Assembly (NCBI RefSeq): GCF_014649015.1
Contig: NZ_BMSF01000004.1
Coordinates: forward strand, 62,001 to 126,000
Source of the DNA: Streptomyces narbonensis
GTDB taxonomy: Bacteria > Actinomycetota > Actinomycetes > Streptomycetales > Streptomycetaceae
Direction of reading: 5' to 3'
Length of the DNA stretch: 64,000 bases
The position numbers were made by a program, and so were the translations under genes. Positions 8,824-17,298 of this stretch are shown here, piece after piece; position 1 is the stretch's first letter, and each line of letters starts with the position of its first letter. Below the pieces are notes generated by a model, which worked only from the letters and a program-made list of their open reading frames with translations, did not search any database and was not told the origin of the DNA.

Positions 8824-9450
8824 GTGACCTCCACCAGCACCTTCGTACTCTTCGACGTCGACGGGACCCTCATGGACGCCGTCGCCGACCAGCGGCGCAT
8901 GTGGCACGAGTGGGCCGCCCGATACGGGCTCGACGGGGATGCGGTGTACGCCGTGGCCCTGCGGACGCGGCCGGTCGAGACCTTCGCGGCCGTCGCCCCC
9001 GGGCACGACCCGGACGAGTGCCTCGCCCTGCTGCACGCGCTGGAGGACGAGGACGTCCGTACGGGCTCGTACGCGGCCTTCGACGGGGCCGCCGAGCTGC
9101 TCGGGGGACTTCCGGCGGACCGGTGGGCGATCGTCACGTCGAACTACGAGCACCGGGTGCGGGGGCGGTTCGAGCGGACCGGGCTGCCGCTGCCGGGGCT
9201 GATCGTGGACGCGGCCTCGGTGACCGAGGGGAAGCCGTCCCCCGTCCCGTACCTCCTCGCGGCCGAGAAGCTGGGCGCGGACCCGGCGGAGTGCCTGGTC
9301 ATCGAGGACGCGCCCTCCGGGGTCCACTCGGGGCTCGCCGCCGGGATGACGGTCTGGTCGGTGAACGGCCCCGATCAAGTGGCGGGCGCCCAACGCCACT
9401 TCGCCACCCTCGCCGAGGCGGCTCCGCACATCCTGGCGACGCTGACGTAG
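8824..9450 (+). CDS. HAD-family hydrolase
   Basis: 208 residues from a GTG. Motif I is FVLFDVDGTLMDA with the nucleophile and acid/base Asp pair, motif II is IVTSN, motif III is the Lys of EGKPSPVPY, and motif IV is VIEDAPSGVHSGLAAG. The cap sits between motifs I and II as in beta-phosphoglucomutase/phosphatase types. It is a cytoplasmic, Mg-dependent phosphotransferase or phosphatase; the natural substrate cannot be inferred. It stands alone between the VCBS gene and a small membrane protein gene. Confidence 0.9.
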   Translation: MTSTSTFVLFDVDGTLMDAVADQRRMWHEWAARYGLDGDAVYAVALRTRPVETFAAVAPGHDPDECLALLHALEDEDVRTGSYAAFDGAAELLGGLPADRWAIVTSNYEHRVRGRFERTGLPLPGLIVDAASVTEGKPSPVPYLLAAEKLGADPAECLVIEDAPSGVHSGLAAGMTVWSVNGPDQVAGAQRHFATLAEAAPHILATLT

Positions 9451-9556
9451 CCCTGCGCACGCGCACTGTGAGGCGGGTCACAGGGAACGTATCGGTGCTT
9501 CGGCTCCTCCTTCGGGTGTCGGCTCTCGGCGCCGGCCTCGACTCGGAGGGGGACCC

Positions 9557-9994
9557 ATGACGGTCATCGACATCCAGCGGCCTCGTACGGCCACAGGCAC
9601 GCGGGCCGTCCCGGCGCTGCTCGCCGTCCTCGCGCTGGTGCACGTCTACTGGGCCACCGGCCTGACCTGGCCGGCCCACGACGAGCGGGCGCTCTCGCTC
9701 GCGGTCCTCGGCAGTGTCGTCTCCTTCGGGCCGCCCGTCGTGCTGCCGCTCGCCGCGCTGGAGGGCCTCGCCGCCCTGGCCGTGTACGCCCGGGTGCGTG
9801 GTCGGGGCGGCAGGGCGGCGCAGTGGGTGACGGCCGCCGTGGCCGCCGGGATGCTGCTGCGCGCGGCGGTCGGGGTGGTGTGGATCGTGGTCGGGCGCGA
9901 CGGCTCCGGTGCGGCGTTCCCGTGGCTGAACGCCTTCCTGTACACGCCCCTGTGCCTGGTCTTCGGATGGGCGGCCCTGCGTGCCGCCCGCTGA
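9557..9994 (+). CDS. DUF3995 membrane protein
   Basis: 145 residues with an ATG start behind GGAGGGGG. Four hydrophobic stretches (about 15-32, 53-75, 93-115, 125-143) indicate an integral membrane protein, and HVYWATGLTWPAHDERALS fits the DUF3995 family. The 3' end overlaps the sigma factor gene by 14 bases, so the two are probably co-transcribed; a link to the sigma factor is inferred from that overlap. Molecular role unknown. Confidence 0.82.
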   Translation: MTVIDIQRPRTATGTRAVPALLAVLALVHVYWATGLTWPAHDERALSLAVLGSVVSFGPPVVLPLAALEGLAALAVYARVRGRGGRAAQWVTAAVAAGMLLRAAVGVVWIVVGRDGSGAAFPWLNAFLYTPLCLVFGWAALRAAR

Positions 9995-10592
9995 TCACGC
10001 CGGCCGGGGTGCCGGCCGGGACGGCGTCGAGCAGGGAGTCGAGCGGGGCCGCACCCGAGGCGTCGACGGGGGCTGCGAACGCGGCGCCGACCGGGGCTTC
10101 GAACGAGGCGTCGCGCTGGCCCGGGCCGCCCGGCGGGGGGACACGCTGGCCCTGCACGACCTGCTCGACCATCTCACCCCGTACATCTCCCGGATCTGCC
10201 GTCCGATCGCGCTGGACGACGGCCCGGACGCCACTCAGGAGGCACTGGTCGCCGTGTTCACGTCGCTGCGGTCGTTGCGGGATCCGGAGGCGCTGTACGG
10301 GTGGGTGCGGGGGATCTCCGTACGCGAGGCGGTCCGGGTCGCCAAGCGGGCGGCGCGGGCGCGGCCGGCCGAGTCGGCCGACGTACCGGAGCGGGGTGAT
10401 CCGCAGCTCGCCGCCGACATCGACGACGTCCTCTCGCGGCTGTCTCCGCAGCATCGCGCCGTGCTCGTGCTGCGCGATGTCGAAGGAATGGACGAGGAGT
10501 CCGCGGCGGCCGTGCTCGGCGTTCCGGCCGGCACCGCGAAGTCGCGGCTGCACCGGGCCCGGCAGAGTTTCCGAAAGGCGTGGAACGGATGA
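9981..10592 (+). CDS. ECF-type sigma-70 family RNA polymerase sigma factor
   Basis: 203 residues. After a low-complexity, Gly/Arg/Glu-rich N-terminus (about 1-45), region 2 is seen in DLLDHLTPYISRICRP and DATQEALVAVFTSL, and region 4 in LSPQHRAVLVLRDVEGMDEESAAAVLGVPAGTAKSRLHRAR with its helix-turn-helix. The GTG start lies inside the upstream gene; a later start would remove the odd N-terminus and cannot be excluded. It overlaps the next gene as ATGA. No anti-sigma gene is adjacent unless the downstream protein or the DUF3995 membrane protein serves that role, which is speculative. Confidence 0.88.
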   Translation: MPPADHAGRGAGRDGVEQGVERGRTRGVDGGCERGADRGFERGVALARAARRGDTLALHDLLDHLTPYISRICRPIALDDGPDATQEALVAVFTSLRSLRDPEALYGWVRGISVREAVRVAKRAARARPAESADVPERGDPQLAADIDDVLSRLSPQHRAVLVLRDVEGMDEESAAAVLGVPAGTAKSRLHRARQSFRKAWNG

Positions 10593-11026
10593 CACAGACC
10601 AACGTGGGGCGGCTGCGCGTCATGGGGGCCGCGATCCGGGGGGCTCATCTCGTCGAGGGAGTGCTGCCCTCGTCGTTCGACGAGGTGTGGGACGTGATGG
10701 GGGATCTCGAAGGGGGCTTCGGGGACTTCCAGCCGGACATGCGGTCCGTGCGGGTCCTCCGTGTCGACGGCGACCGCGTCGAGGCCCTGGCCCGCAGCCG
10801 GTACGGCATGCGCGCCCACTTCCACGGCGTCCTGCGCCCCGGCTGGGGCTGGCTGCAGAGCCGGTTCCTGGTCGTCGGGATGGCGGCCGACGCGCTGGAC
10901 GACGGCCGGACGAGGGTGGCGCTCACCGGAGGCGTACGCGTGCCGGGGAGGCCCGCCCTCGTACCGATCGGGGCGCGCGGGGAGCTCGAACAGGCCATGA
11001 GGCGGCTCGGCGAGCGCGTGCGCTAG
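10589..11026 (+). CDS. SRPBCC/START-like small protein
   Basis: 145 residues from the ATG that overlaps the sigma factor stop (a GTG three codons earlier is possible). SSFDEVWDVMGDLEGGFGDFQPDMRSVRVL and the later ARSRYGMRAHFHGVLRPGWGWL follow the beta-alpha-beta pattern of polyketide-cyclase/START-like folds, which bind hydrophobic ligands. The family match is by pattern only. Translational coupling to the ECF sigma factor suggests it belongs to that response. No membrane segment or metal motif is visible. Confidence 0.7.
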   Translation: MTQTNVGRLRVMGAAIRGAHLVEGVLPSSFDEVWDVMGDLEGGFGDFQPDMRSVRVLRVDGDRVEALARSRYGMRAHFHGVLRPGWGWLQSRFLVVGMAADALDDGRTRVALTGGVRVPGRPALVPIGARGELEQAMRRLGERVR

Positions 11027-11030
11027 GGGC

Positions 11031-11104
11031 GGGTCCTGCCGGGGTGGGGTCCTGCCGGGGTGGGGTCCTGCCGAGTGGGGGTCCTGCCGGGGTGGGGTCC
11101 TGCC
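11031..11104 (+). repeat. Tandem repeat, 16-bp unit, between convergent genes
   Basis: GGGTCCTGCCGGGGTG starts at 11031, 11047, 11063, 11079 and 11095 with an exact 16-base period (third unit diverged, fifth partial). It fills the gap between the stop at 11026 and the opposing stop at 11111. Confidence 0.92.
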
Positions 11105-11110
11105 GCGCGC

Positions 11111-11947
11111 TCACCGCCCGGTCTCGTGGGCGCCGGCGGCGATCTCGCGGGCCGCGTCGGCCACCGCCCGGAAGTCCTTGCGCAGGATCTTGGAGTGGTT
11201 GCTCGGGACCTTGGCGCTGACCCGGACGTGCGGGTTGCGTGCGGTCACCGGGTTCATGTTGTCGCGGATCTCCTCCATCAGCTTCGGGTCGCCGCCCAGG
11301 TTGCCGTCGGTGGCGAGGACGTACCTGGTGGGAACCGTCAGGCGGTCGAAGACCGGGTCGAGGAGGGCGGGCGCGCAGAGCTCGTTGACCTCGATGTTGA
11401 TCTCGGCGTGCTGCTCGGCGCTCATCCGGGCCGCCATGCCGATCCGGCGGGCGACCGGGAACAGCGGGCTCAGGCGGCGGAACAGCTTGCGGACCTGCGC
11501 CTTGTTGGCCTCGTCGAGCCATGCGTGCGGCATGGCGCCGTCCACGGACACGACGCCGAGGACACGGTCCGGGTTCCGGGAGGCCCAGTGCACGGCGAGC
11601 ATCGCACCGTAGGACCAGCCCACCAGGATCGGGCGCTCCACGCCCCGGGCGGTGAGGACGGCGTCGAGGTCGCGCAGGCAGGCTTCGAAGGAGTAGTCCT
11701 CGGAGAGTCCCGACTTGCCGCGGGCGCGCTCGTCGTAGGTGATGTGCCGGTAGTCGCCGCCGAGTTCGGTGATCACGCGGCGCCAGTGCTTCTGGTCGGC
11801 GTAGGAGCCGTTGAGGTAGACGACGGGGCGGCCGGGGCCGCCGGTGTCGGTCACGGCGAGGGTGGTGTCGTCGACGGAGACCGTGCCGGTCCAGGGGGCG
11901 GGGTGCTGGGTGGTGGTGGAGGAGGCGGTGGTGGTGGTGGTCTTCAC
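11111..11947 (-). CDS. Alpha/beta hydrolase
   Basis: 278 residues from a GTG with AGAAGGA upstream. The fold is seen in PVVYLNGSYADQKHW (oxyanion turn), YDERARGKS, the nucleophile elbow GWSYG (Ser near residue 116) and a late His. It has no signal peptide, only a Thr-rich N-terminus (KTTTTTASSTTT). Substrate unknown. It lies 66 bases downstream of the DUF4097 gene on the same strand and shares its promoter region, so the pair likely forms an operon. Confidence 0.87.
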   Translation of the reverse strand: MKTTTTTASSTTTQHPAPWTGTVSVDDTTLAVTDTGGPGRPVVYLNGSYADQKHWRRVITELGGDYRHITYDERARGKSGLSEDYSFEACLRDLDAVLTARGVERPILVGWSYGAMLAVHWASRNPDRVLGVVSVDGAMPHAWLDEANKAQVRKLFRRLSPLFPVARRIGMAARMSAEQHAEINIEVNELCAPALLDPVFDRLTVPTRYVLATDGNLGGDPKLMEEIRDNMNPVTARNPHVRVSAKVPSNHSKILRKDFRAVADAAREIAAGAHETGR

Positions 11948-12013
11948 GGTGTTCCTTCTTCTGGTGGTGAGGAGCGGGGGCGGGGTGGAGGGGTGTCTCG
12001 GAGGCGGGGTGTC

Positions 12014-12682
12014 TCAGAGACTGCGGGCGGTGATGTCGCCGTGGGCGGTGGTGGCCTGGATGTTCAGGCCGGCCTTGGCGCCCGCGCTGTTCTGGAGGGT
12101 GTTGCTGATGCGGCCGTAGGAGGTGCCGGCGTCGAGGGTGGCGGAGACCCCCTGCGCGGCGCCGACCTCCAGGTCACCGGCCTCCGTGCGCAGCACGACC
12201 GTGCCGCCCAGGGCCTCGGTGATGCGGATGTCGCCCTGCTGGGTGCGGATCTCGGCGGCCCCGTCCAGGCGGCCGACGGTGATGTCACCGGCCTGGAGGG
12301 TGAGGTGGGCGGCGGCGGTCTCGTCGAGCTTGACCGTGCCCTGCGCGCTCTCGAAGGTGACGTCACCGAGGCGTCCGACTCCGTGGAGTTCGGCGGTGGC
12401 CGTCTTCGCCTCGACGCTGGAGCCGGCGGGGAGCTGGACGGTGACCTCGACGGAGCCGGAGTTGCCGAGGATGCGGTTCTCGGCCTCCGCGGCCTCGATC
12501 CGCAGCACACCGTCGGCGTAGGCGACGGCGATCTGCTCGGCGGCCTTCACGTCGCGGCCCTTCGAGGCGTCGGCCGGGAGGACCTCGACCGTGGCGTCGG
12601 CCCGGTCGGCGGCGATGAAGCGGATCAGACCCGCGGGGACGGACAGGACGACGGCGATCGGGGCGGTGGTGGGGAACTGCAT
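12014..12682 (-). CDS. DUF4097-type beta-helical protein
   Basis: 222 residues from an ATG preceded by GAGGAG at ideal spacing; the frame extends upstream but without a better start. The protein is a string of short beta strands (VTVQLPAGSSVEAKTATAELHGVGRLGDVTFESAQG, then ITVGRLDGAAEIRTQQGDI), characteristic of DUF4097 'putative adhesin' proteins that resemble a beta-helix. No signal peptide or membrane anchor is present, so 'adhesin' is doubtful and a cytoplasmic role is likely. First gene of the operon with the alpha/beta hydrolase. Confidence 0.85.
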   Translation of the reverse strand: MQFPTTAPIAVVLSVPAGLIRFIAADRADATVEVLPADASKGRDVKAAEQIAVAYADGVLRIEAAEAENRILGNSGSVEVTVQLPAGSSVEAKTATAELHGVGRLGDVTFESAQGTVKLDETAAAHLTLQAGDITVGRLDGAAEIRTQQGDIRITEALGGTVVLRTEAGDLEVGAAQGVSATLDAGTSYGRISNTLQNSAGAKAGLNIQATTAHGDITARSL

Positions 12683-12720
12683 GACGTACTCCTCGGATTC
12701 TTGCGGTTCAGGCTCTCGGA

Positions 12721-12880
12721 CTCTTGTCCGCGCCGTTTCCGACAAGAGAAACGCTACGTTGCGTTCACGATTCCTGCAACGACCCTCCTGCTCCAATCCC
12801 CCATCCATGCAGGTCACACCAGGAATTTCATTGCAACCACCATGCGGGCTAATGCAACAAATCCTATGGGGGCGTTGCAA
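12721..12880 (-). promoter_or_regulatory. AT-richer control region with repeated TGCAAC and a long inverted repeat
   Basis: The 353 bases between the DUF4097 start (12682) and the kinase gene hold no gene. An exact inverted repeat CTCTTGTC (12721-12728) / GACAAGAG (12741-12748) lies about 40 bases before the ATG. TGCAAC occurs at 12775, 12832 and 12853 and in reverse at 12874, and CGTTGC (12757) faces GCAACG (12776). These look like repeated half-sites for one regulator. Confidence 0.55.
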
Positions 12881-12918
12881 TGGAATGGAGGTGAACGCGC
12901 CGCGGACCCCCGGTCGGC

Positions 12919-12982
12919 GTTCAACTGCCCTTCAGCGAGCTTTCAATGACCCTTCAGCGGTCTCCGCGACCCTTCAACCGCC
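12919..12982 (+). promoter_or_regulatory. 11-base direct repeats resembling PhoP/AfsR-type boxes
   Basis: Four contiguous 11-base units begin at 12919, 12930, 12941 and 12952, each with xTTCArY at the same place (GTTCAAC, CTTCAGC, TTTCAAT, CTTCAGC); a fifth (CTTCAAC) starts at 12972. The period and GTTCA-like core are those known for Streptomyces PHO boxes and the overlapping AfsR sites. They lie 55-115 bases before the kinase start. Confidence 0.5.
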
Positions 12983-13035
12983 GTCCCGCGAGCCGCACTT
13001 GGCATCAGTACAGAGGTGAATAACCCTCAGCTAAT

Positions 13036-15078
13036 GTGTGGCCCATGCAGGGGGAACAGGAAGACCACACCGGTCCGGGCAGCCTGAACGGCAGCGGAGC
13101 CATGCCACTCGAGGCGGGAGACCCCCGCCGGATCGGGGCCTTCAGGCTCCTCGGCGTGCTGGGATCCGGCGGTATGGGGCGGGTCTATCTCGGCGCCGTG
13201 CCGGGGAAGTTCGCGGCGGTGAAGCGGGTCCTTCCCCTGCTCGCCGAGGACGCCGACTTCCTGAGCCACTTCGGGCACGAGCTCGACAACCTGGCCCGAC
13301 TGCCCGGCGGGGCCGACACGAAGCTCCTCGCGAGCGACCGCACGGCCAAACCGCCGTGGTTCGCGACCGAGTTCATCCCCGGCATCACCCTCAGCGAGGC
13401 CGTCCGGCTGCACGGCGGCCCGCTGCCGACGGAGTCCCTCTGGCGGCTCCTCCGGGACGCGGCGGCCGGGCTGAAGGTCGTGCACGGCGCCGACATGGTG
13501 CACCGCGACCTCAAGCCGTCCAACATCATGCTGACCGGCAGCGGCCTCTCCCTCATCGACTTCGGCGTGGCCCGCGCGGCCGACCAGAGCCGGCTCACCA
13601 AGACCGGCATGGTCATCGGCACCCCCGCCTACATGGCACCCGAGCAGGCCGTCGCCGACCGCCAACTGACCGGCGCCGCAGATGTCTTCGCGCTGGGAAG
13701 CCTGCTCCTGTACGCGGCGAACGGGCGGCCCCCGTTCGGTGACGGCTCCGGGCCCGACCTCCTCTACCGCGTCGTCCACGGCGAGCCCGACTTCGGGAAG
13801 CTCCCCGAGAGCGACCCCGAGCTCGCCGCGCTCGTCCGGACCTGCTTCGCCAAGGACCCCGCGGACCGGCCGACCGCCGCCGAGCTCGTCGAGCGGGCCG
13901 CCCAGAAGGCCGCCGGGGCCACGTGGCCCGCCGCCGTCGCCGAACGGATAGGCGAGCGAGCGGAATTCGCCGCCGGCGCGCCCACCGCCGAGCACCTGGC
14001 GGAGCTGGAGCGGGCCGAGCCGGCCCAGGACGTCGCGACCGCCTCGCTCACCCCGCAGGGCGGGAAGGAGCCGGCCACCGCCGCCCCCGACCCCGCCTCG
14101 GTCACCGGGGCGGCCGCCCCGGGCGCCAGGCGGACCCGGCGGAATCGATTCGTCATGGTGGCCGTGCCCGTCGTCGTGGCGACCGGCACGACCCTGACCG
14201 TCGCCCTCGGCCCGTACGAGATCGGCCGCCTCGGCGCGGCCCCCGACACCTCGGGCTCGCCCTCCGTCGTCGCCTCGCAGCCGGCGCCCGGCAACCCCGC
14301 GCCCGTACCCTCGTCGCCCTCCGCGTCCGCGAAGCCGGGCGCCTCCACCTCCCCGTCCGCCTCCGCCTCCTCGGGTCCGCCCTCCGCGCCTCCCGCCGGG
14401 TCCACGGCGGCCCCTCCGCCCGGCACGGGCGGTGCGGGAGGTGCGGGAGGTGGTGGAGGGACCGCGCCCGGAGACGGAAGCGGGTCCGGCAGCGGGTCCG
14501 GCAGCGGTTCGACGACCAGCCCGGGCGGCGGCGGATCCACCACGACCAGCCCCGGCGGCGACGGAGGCGGTGGCGGGACGAAGACCACGCAGCCGCCCGC
14601 CCCGCAGCCCTCGCGGACCACCGACCGGCCCGCTCCCCCGCCGGCCACCGGCGGCGGTGGCTCGGTGCCCTCGGGGACGTACTCCGTCGAGAACGTCTCC
14701 AGTGGGGAGTGCCTGTCCGAGAGCCACCCCGCGTGGGGCGGCGTCATGGTCAACACCGCCCCGTGCGGCACCCCGCCCACCAGCGGCACCATCACCTACT
14801 CCTGGACCTACTCGTCCACGGGGAACGGCACCTTCCGGCTGATCAACAAGAAGTCCGGCTACTGCCTCCAGCCGGGCGGCACACCCGGCTTCACCGCCAA
14901 GGCCTGCGACGGCTCCAGCCTCCAGTCGTGGACGATCGGCACCAAGACGTCCGCGGGTCACACCATCAAGAACGTGAACAGCGGCGACTGCATGATCCCC
15001 GGCCCGCCGTTCCTGATGATGTACGCCTGCAACCCGAGCGACAGGAGCCACCTCTGGCGGAACGTCTCTCCGGTCTGA
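13036..15078 (+). CDS. Membrane Ser/Thr protein kinase with extracellular ricin-type domain
   Basis: 680 residues (a second start, ATG 13045, is equally possible; neither has a strong ribosome site). The Hanks kinase domain spans about 25-290: glycine loop GSGGMGRVY, catalytic Lys in AAVKRV, HRDLKPSN, DFG and YMAPEQ. After an acidic linker a single membrane span (about 375-392, MVAVPVVVATGTTLTVAL) leads to a Ser/Pro/Gly-rich stalk of about 130 residues. The final 130 residues form a ricin B-type beta-trefoil (YSVENVSSGECL, SGYCLQPGG, QSWTI), a carbohydrate-binding fold. It probably senses an extracellular glycan. Upstream repeats suggest control by a PhoP- or AfsR-like regulator. Confidence 0.93.
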   Translation: MWPMQGEQEDHTGPGSLNGSGAMPLEAGDPRRIGAFRLLGVLGSGGMGRVYLGAVPGKFAAVKRVLPLLAEDADFLSHFGHELDNLARLPGGADTKLLASDRTAKPPWFATEFIPGITLSEAVRLHGGPLPTESLWRLLRDAAAGLKVVHGADMVHRDLKPSNIMLTGSGLSLIDFGVARAADQSRLTKTGMVIGTPAYMAPEQAVADRQLTGAADVFALGSLLLYAANGRPPFGDGSGPDLLYRVVHGEPDFGKLPESDPELAALVRTCFAKDPADRPTAAELVERAAQKAAGATWPAAVAERIGERAEFAAGAPTAEHLAELERAEPAQDVATASLTPQGGKEPATAAPDPASVTGAAAPGARRTRRNRFVMVAVPVVVATGTTLTVALGPYEIGRLGAAPDTSGSPSVVASQPAPGNPAPVPSSPSASAKPGASTSPSASASSGPPSAPPAGSTAAPPPGTGGAGGAGGGGGTAPGDGSGSGSGSGSGSTTSPGGGGSTTTSPGGDGGGGGTKTTQPPAPQPSRTTDRPAPPPATGGGGSVPSGTYSVENVSSGECLSESHPAWGGVMVNTAPCGTPPTSGTITYSWTYSSTGNGTFRLINKKSGYCLQPGGTPGFTAKACDGSSLQSWTIGTKTSAGHTIKNVNSGDCMIPGPPFLMMYACNPSDRSHLWRNVSPV

Positions 15079-15086
15079 ACCGCGCG

Positions 15087-15485
15087 TCAGGTGCCGGCCG
15101 TGAAGACCGGCACCGTCGCGTCGCCCTCCGCGCGGAAGGCGACCCGTAGCTCCATGCCGATCCGGAGGTCCGCCTCCGGGACGTCCACGACCTCCGTCAT
15201 CATGCGCGGCCCCTCCGCGAGGTCGACGACGGCGGCGACGTACGGGACGCGCTCGCCGAAGGGCGGGAGGTCGTTCCGGTGGACGACCGACCAGGTGTAG
15301 AGCGTGGCGCGGCCGCTCGCCCGCTCCCAGCCGACGTCCTCGCTCCAGCAGTGGGGGCAGAACTCGCGCGGGTAGTGGTGGGTCCGGTCGCAGGCCGCGC
15401 AGTGGCGCAGCAGGAGCCCGCCCTCCGCGGCGGCGTCCCAGTACGGGCGGGTGAAGGCGTCGATCTCGGGGTCGGCTGCCGTCAT
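15087..15485 (-). CDS. Zn-ribbon/OB-fold (DUF35) acyl-CoA-associated protein
   Basis: 132 residues. The rubredoxin-like zinc ribbon is CAACDRTHHYPREFCPHC (Cys pairs near residues 30 and 44), followed by the OB fold (LYTWSVVHRNDLPPFGERVPY and VVDLAEGPRMMTEVVD). DUF35 proteins partner thiolase/aldolase or hydratase enzymes acting on CoA esters, for example in steroid side-chain breakdown. The ATG overlaps the upstream DoxX stop (TGATG), so they are translationally coupled. No thiolase gene is adjacent; its partner must lie elsewhere. Confidence 0.88.
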   Translation of the reverse strand: MTAADPEIDAFTRPYWDAAAEGGLLLRHCAACDRTHHYPREFCPHCWSEDVGWERASGRATLYTWSVVHRNDLPPFGERVPYVAAVVDLAEGPRMMTEVVDVPEADLRIGMELRVAFRAEGDATVPVFTAGT

Positions 15486-15934
15486 CAGAAGAGTCCGATC
15501 GCGTGGTCGAGGGACCAGGTCTGCCAGGACATCGCGAGGAGCGCGACCAGGGAGATCAGCGCCATCATCGCGTTCTGCCCCTGCTCGGCCCAGTCGTGGA
15601 TCATCAGGACGAGGTAGAGGAGGTTGAGGAGGAGGCCGCCGACGAGGGCGACCGGGGTGAGGAAGCCGACGACCAGGCCGAGGCCGAGGGCGAGTTCGGC
15701 GTAGACGACGACGTACGCCATGACCTTGGGGCGGGGCGCGACGACGGTGTCGAAGCCCTTCTTCACCTGCGGCCACTTGTGCTTGGCGGCGACGTCGGCG
15801 GCCCAGGCTATGCCGGTGCCGCGCTCGAACCAGCCCTTCCTGTCCTTGTGCCGCCAGCTCTCCAGCCACCACAGGCCGAGGCCGATGCGGAGGACGGCGA
15901 GCCATTCGGCGCCGGTGAGCCAGACGGTCTGCAT
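15485..15934 (-). CDS. DoxX-like membrane protein
   Basis: 149 residues from the ATG at 15934 behind a GGGGG ribosome site; the frame runs further upstream through the operator and is not coding. Four hydrophobic helices (about 8-26, 70-90, 92-112, 117-137) with ELALGLGLVVGFLTPVALVGG match DoxX/TQO-small-subunit proteins, usually linked to redox or sulfur metabolism at the membrane. It is the first gene of a two-gene operon with the DUF35 gene, placed just behind operator copy A. Confidence 0.8.
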   Translation of the reverse strand: MQTVWLTGAEWLAVLRIGLGLWWLESWRHKDRKGWFERGTGIAWAADVAAKHKWPQVKKGFDTVVAPRPKVMAYVVVYAELALGLGLVVGFLTPVALVGGLLLNLLYLVLMIHDWAEQGQNAMMALISLVALLAMSWQTWSLDHAIGLF

Positions 15935-15976
15935 GCGCGCCCCCACGAGCCGGTCCGGGAATCCGAAGAGATGAAT

Positions 15977-15991
15977 CTGACGGTACGTCAG
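15977..15991. promoter_or_regulatory. Operator copy A, CTGACGGTACGTCAG
   Basis: Exact inverted repeat CTGACG-GTA-CGTCAG, 43 bases before the DoxX start and between divergent transcription units (DoxX/DUF35 and the monooxygenase). It is one of at least seven CTGAC-N5-GTCAG sites in the window, all before CoA-metabolism genes. Size and symmetry fit a TetR-family dimer site. Confidence 0.75.
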
Positions 15992-16108
15992 TTCAGCGCA
16001 GGGCGGGTCCCCGCGCAAGAGGCGGGCGGGCCCGACGCGGGCGAGCGGGCCCGACACGGGCGGACGTGACCGATTCGCAACCGAAATCCCTCCCGGTCGA
16101 GACCCACT

Positions 16109-16120
16109 ACGTGTACACGT
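16109..16120. promoter_or_regulatory. 12-bp perfect palindrome before monooxygenase
   Basis: ACGTGTACACGT ends 17 bases before the ATG at 16138. It is a separate element from operator A and probably the binding site of a second dimeric regulator, or part of the promoter. Confidence 0.45.
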
Positions 16121-16137
16121 CATTACGCTCAGCATTC

Positions 16138-17298
16138 ATGGCCACCACCCCCCAGCAATCTCCCGCTCACCCCGTGTACGTCATCGGCGGCGGCCCCGGC
16201 GGACTCGCCGTCGCCGCCTCCCTGCGCGAGCGCGGAGTACGGGCCGTCGTCCTGGAGAAGTCCGACGCCGTCGGCGCCTCCTGGCGCACCCACTACGACC
16301 GGCTGCGCCTCCACACCACCCGGCGCCTCTCCGGCCTCCCCGGCCTGCGGATACCCCGCTCCTTCGGGCGCTGGGTCGCCCGCGCCGACGTCGTGCGGTA
16401 CCTGGAGAAGTACGCGGAGAAGCACGAGCTGGAGGTCGTGACGGGCGTCGAGGTCTTCCGTATCGACCGGGCGGGCGACGAGTGGGTCCTGCACGCGACC
16501 GGCGGCCGACGGCTCACCGGGAGTGCCGTGGTCATGGCCACCGGCTACAACCACACCCCGCGCCTGCCGGAGTGGCCCGGCCTCGACGCGTACGCGGGCG
16601 AGCTGAGCCACGCCCGCGAGTACCGCAACCCGAAGCCGTACGCGGGGAAGGACGTCCTCGTCGTGGGCGTCGGGAACACCGGGGCCGAGATCGCCGCCGA
16701 CCTCGCCGAGGGCGGCGCCGGGCGCGTGCGGCTCGCGGTGCGGACCGTCCCGCACATCGTGCGGCGCACGACCCTCGGCTGGCCGGCCCAGCGCAGCGGC
16801 ATCCTGGTCCGGCGCCTGCCGACGGCGGTCGTCGACCGACTGGGCGACGTGATCGCCCGCTGCTTCCTGCCCGACCTGTCGGCGCACGGGCTGCCCCGGC
16901 CCGGGAAGGGCCTCGCCACCCGCCAGCGGGAAGGCGCGGTCCCGGTGCAGGACGTGGGCCTCATCGAGGCCGTACGGGCCGGGAAGGTCGAGGTCGTCGC
17001 CGCCGTCGAGGGTTTCGAGGACGGCGAGGTGCTCCTCGCGGACGGCACCCGGATCGCCCCGGACGCGGTGATCGCGGCGACCGGCTACCGGCGCGCCCTG
17101 GAGCCGCTCCTCGGTCACCTGGACGGGGTGCTCGACGCGAGCGGCCGGCCGGTGGTGCACGGGGCGCGCAGCCCGCGCGAGGCGCCGGGGCTCTTCTTCC
17201 AGGGCTTCACCAACCCGATCAGCGGGATGCTGCGCGAGCTGGCGATCGACGCGGAGAAGATCGCGCGCAGGATCGCGAGGAGCGCCAAGCGCCGCTGA
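16138..17298 (+). CDS. FAD/NAD(P)-dependent monooxygenase (flavin monooxygenase-like)
   Basis: 386 residues from ATG 16138; the open frame to the left crosses a palindrome and is unlikely to be translated. The FAD Rossmann motif YVIGGGPGGLAVAASL (about 12-27) and the NADPH motif VLVVGVGNTGAEIAADL (about 175-191) are spaced as in YUCCA/FMO-type enzymes. VVMATGYNHTPRLPEWPG matches the ATG(Y) motif before the second dinucleotide domain, and VIAATGYRRALEPLL follows later. It would oxygenate a small nucleophilic or carbonyl substrate with O2. It may start oxidation of the substrate handled by the CoA genes nearby. Confidence 0.9.
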   Translation: MATTPQQSPAHPVYVIGGGPGGLAVAASLRERGVRAVVLEKSDAVGASWRTHYDRLRLHTTRRLSGLPGLRIPRSFGRWVARADVVRYLEKYAEKHELEVVTGVEVFRIDRAGDEWVLHATGGRRLTGSAVVMATGYNHTPRLPEWPGLDAYAGELSHAREYRNPKPYAGKDVLVVGVGNTGAEIAADLAEGGAGRVRLAVRTVPHIVRRTTLGWPAQRSGILVRRLPTAVVDRLGDVIARCFLPDLSAHGLPRPGKGLATRQREGAVPVQDVGLIEAVRAGKVEVVAAVEGFEDGEVLLADGTRIAPDAVIAATGYRRALEPLLGHLDGVLDASGRPVVHGARSPREAPGLFFQGFTNPISGMLRELAIDAEKIARRIARSAKRR

